NCBI GenBank assembly: GCA_033439795.1
Contig: JAUTDP010000005.1
Coordinates: 2,571,001 to 2,635,000, forward strand
Direction of reading: 5' to 3'
Length of the DNA: 64,000 nt
Origin: Sordaria brevicollis
Lineage: Eukaryota; Ascomycota; Sordariomycetes; Sordariales; Sordariaceae
The notes under the pieces were generated by a model. That model saw nothing but the letters and a program-made list of their open reading frames with translations. It ran no database searches and was not told the DNA's origin. Positions 63,762-64,000 of this stretch are shown in pieces. The position numbers and the translations under genes are program-made. Each line of letters starts with the position of its first letter. The stretch's first letter is position 1.

Positions 63762-64000
63762 AGCAGAGACCAGCGATATCTAGTTGAGTGACTCAGTTCT
63801 GGCAAATAGACAAATTCCTTCATGCCTGAGTGACCAGCCTATGAATCGAATTAGCAAACGCAGATGTGGAGGAAGCAATTTTGATCCTATGTACCCTGTG
63901 TTGCCTTGCTCGATAAGGAACGGCAAGATGAGAAGTACTTGTTGCGATGCCCGTCTTCAAAAAACAGCCTTTGCCGGAAGGACTGTTCTATGGTGCTCGA

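Overview
The window looks like nuclear DNA of a filamentous ascomycete, most likely a Sordariomycete of the Neurospora/Sordaria type. The evidence is short introns with GTRNGT donors, CTAAC-type branch sites and YAG acceptors, CT-rich leaders, fungal protein families, and two AT-rich blocks (4.7-7.9 kb and 47.4-54.5 kb) with the signature of repeat-induced point mutation (RIP). In those blocks CpA and TpG are almost absent, TpA is extreme and CpG is kept. The genus is an inference.

Left part (0-34 kb): ordinary genes separated by long spacers. They are the end of an endosomal-type Na+/H+ exchanger (minus), a LaeA-like methyltransferase (minus), a RIP-degraded DNA transposon with perfect 31-bp terminal inverted repeats, a GPI-anchored protein with seven CFEM-like domains, a DUF2855 protein, a bicovalent FAD oxidase of the AA7/BBE type with an 8-nt microexon, a decayed SNF2-type helicase gene split by a MITE, an alpha-dioxygenase-like haem peroxidase, and an intron-containing tRNA, probably tRNA-Gly(CCC).

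Right part (34-63 kb): at least thirteen members, intact and broken, of one family of short proline-rich proteins, all on the minus strand. Most carry an N-terminal L-x-R-E-D-A motif and a C-terminal pair of PY-type motifs (LPxY/PPxY) around an E-x-T-x-E stretch. In six copies the last exon is exactly 23 nt and encodes a final A/D-P-P-x-Y tail (degenerate in one). Copies with this last exon share a promoter motif about 130-180 bp upstream of the start. PY motifs are ligands of WW domains, including those of Nedd4/Rsp5 ubiquitin ligases, so an adaptor role is a fair but untested guess. I recognise no named family. It is the best candidate for an undescribed system here.

The array is full of mobile elements: two copies of a ~412-bp MITE with 8-bp target duplications (a third copy splits the SNF2 relic), an unrelated 449-bp element with an 8-bp duplication, a 409-bp MITE with a TTA duplication sitting 12 bp upstream of a start codon, and a 7,024-bp RIP-degraded Copia retrotransposon with 178-bp LTRs and a 5-bp duplication. 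The Copia element landed between copies of the shared promoter motif. Several array members are broken by frameshifts. The array itself shows no heavy RIP although it is made of repeated genes.
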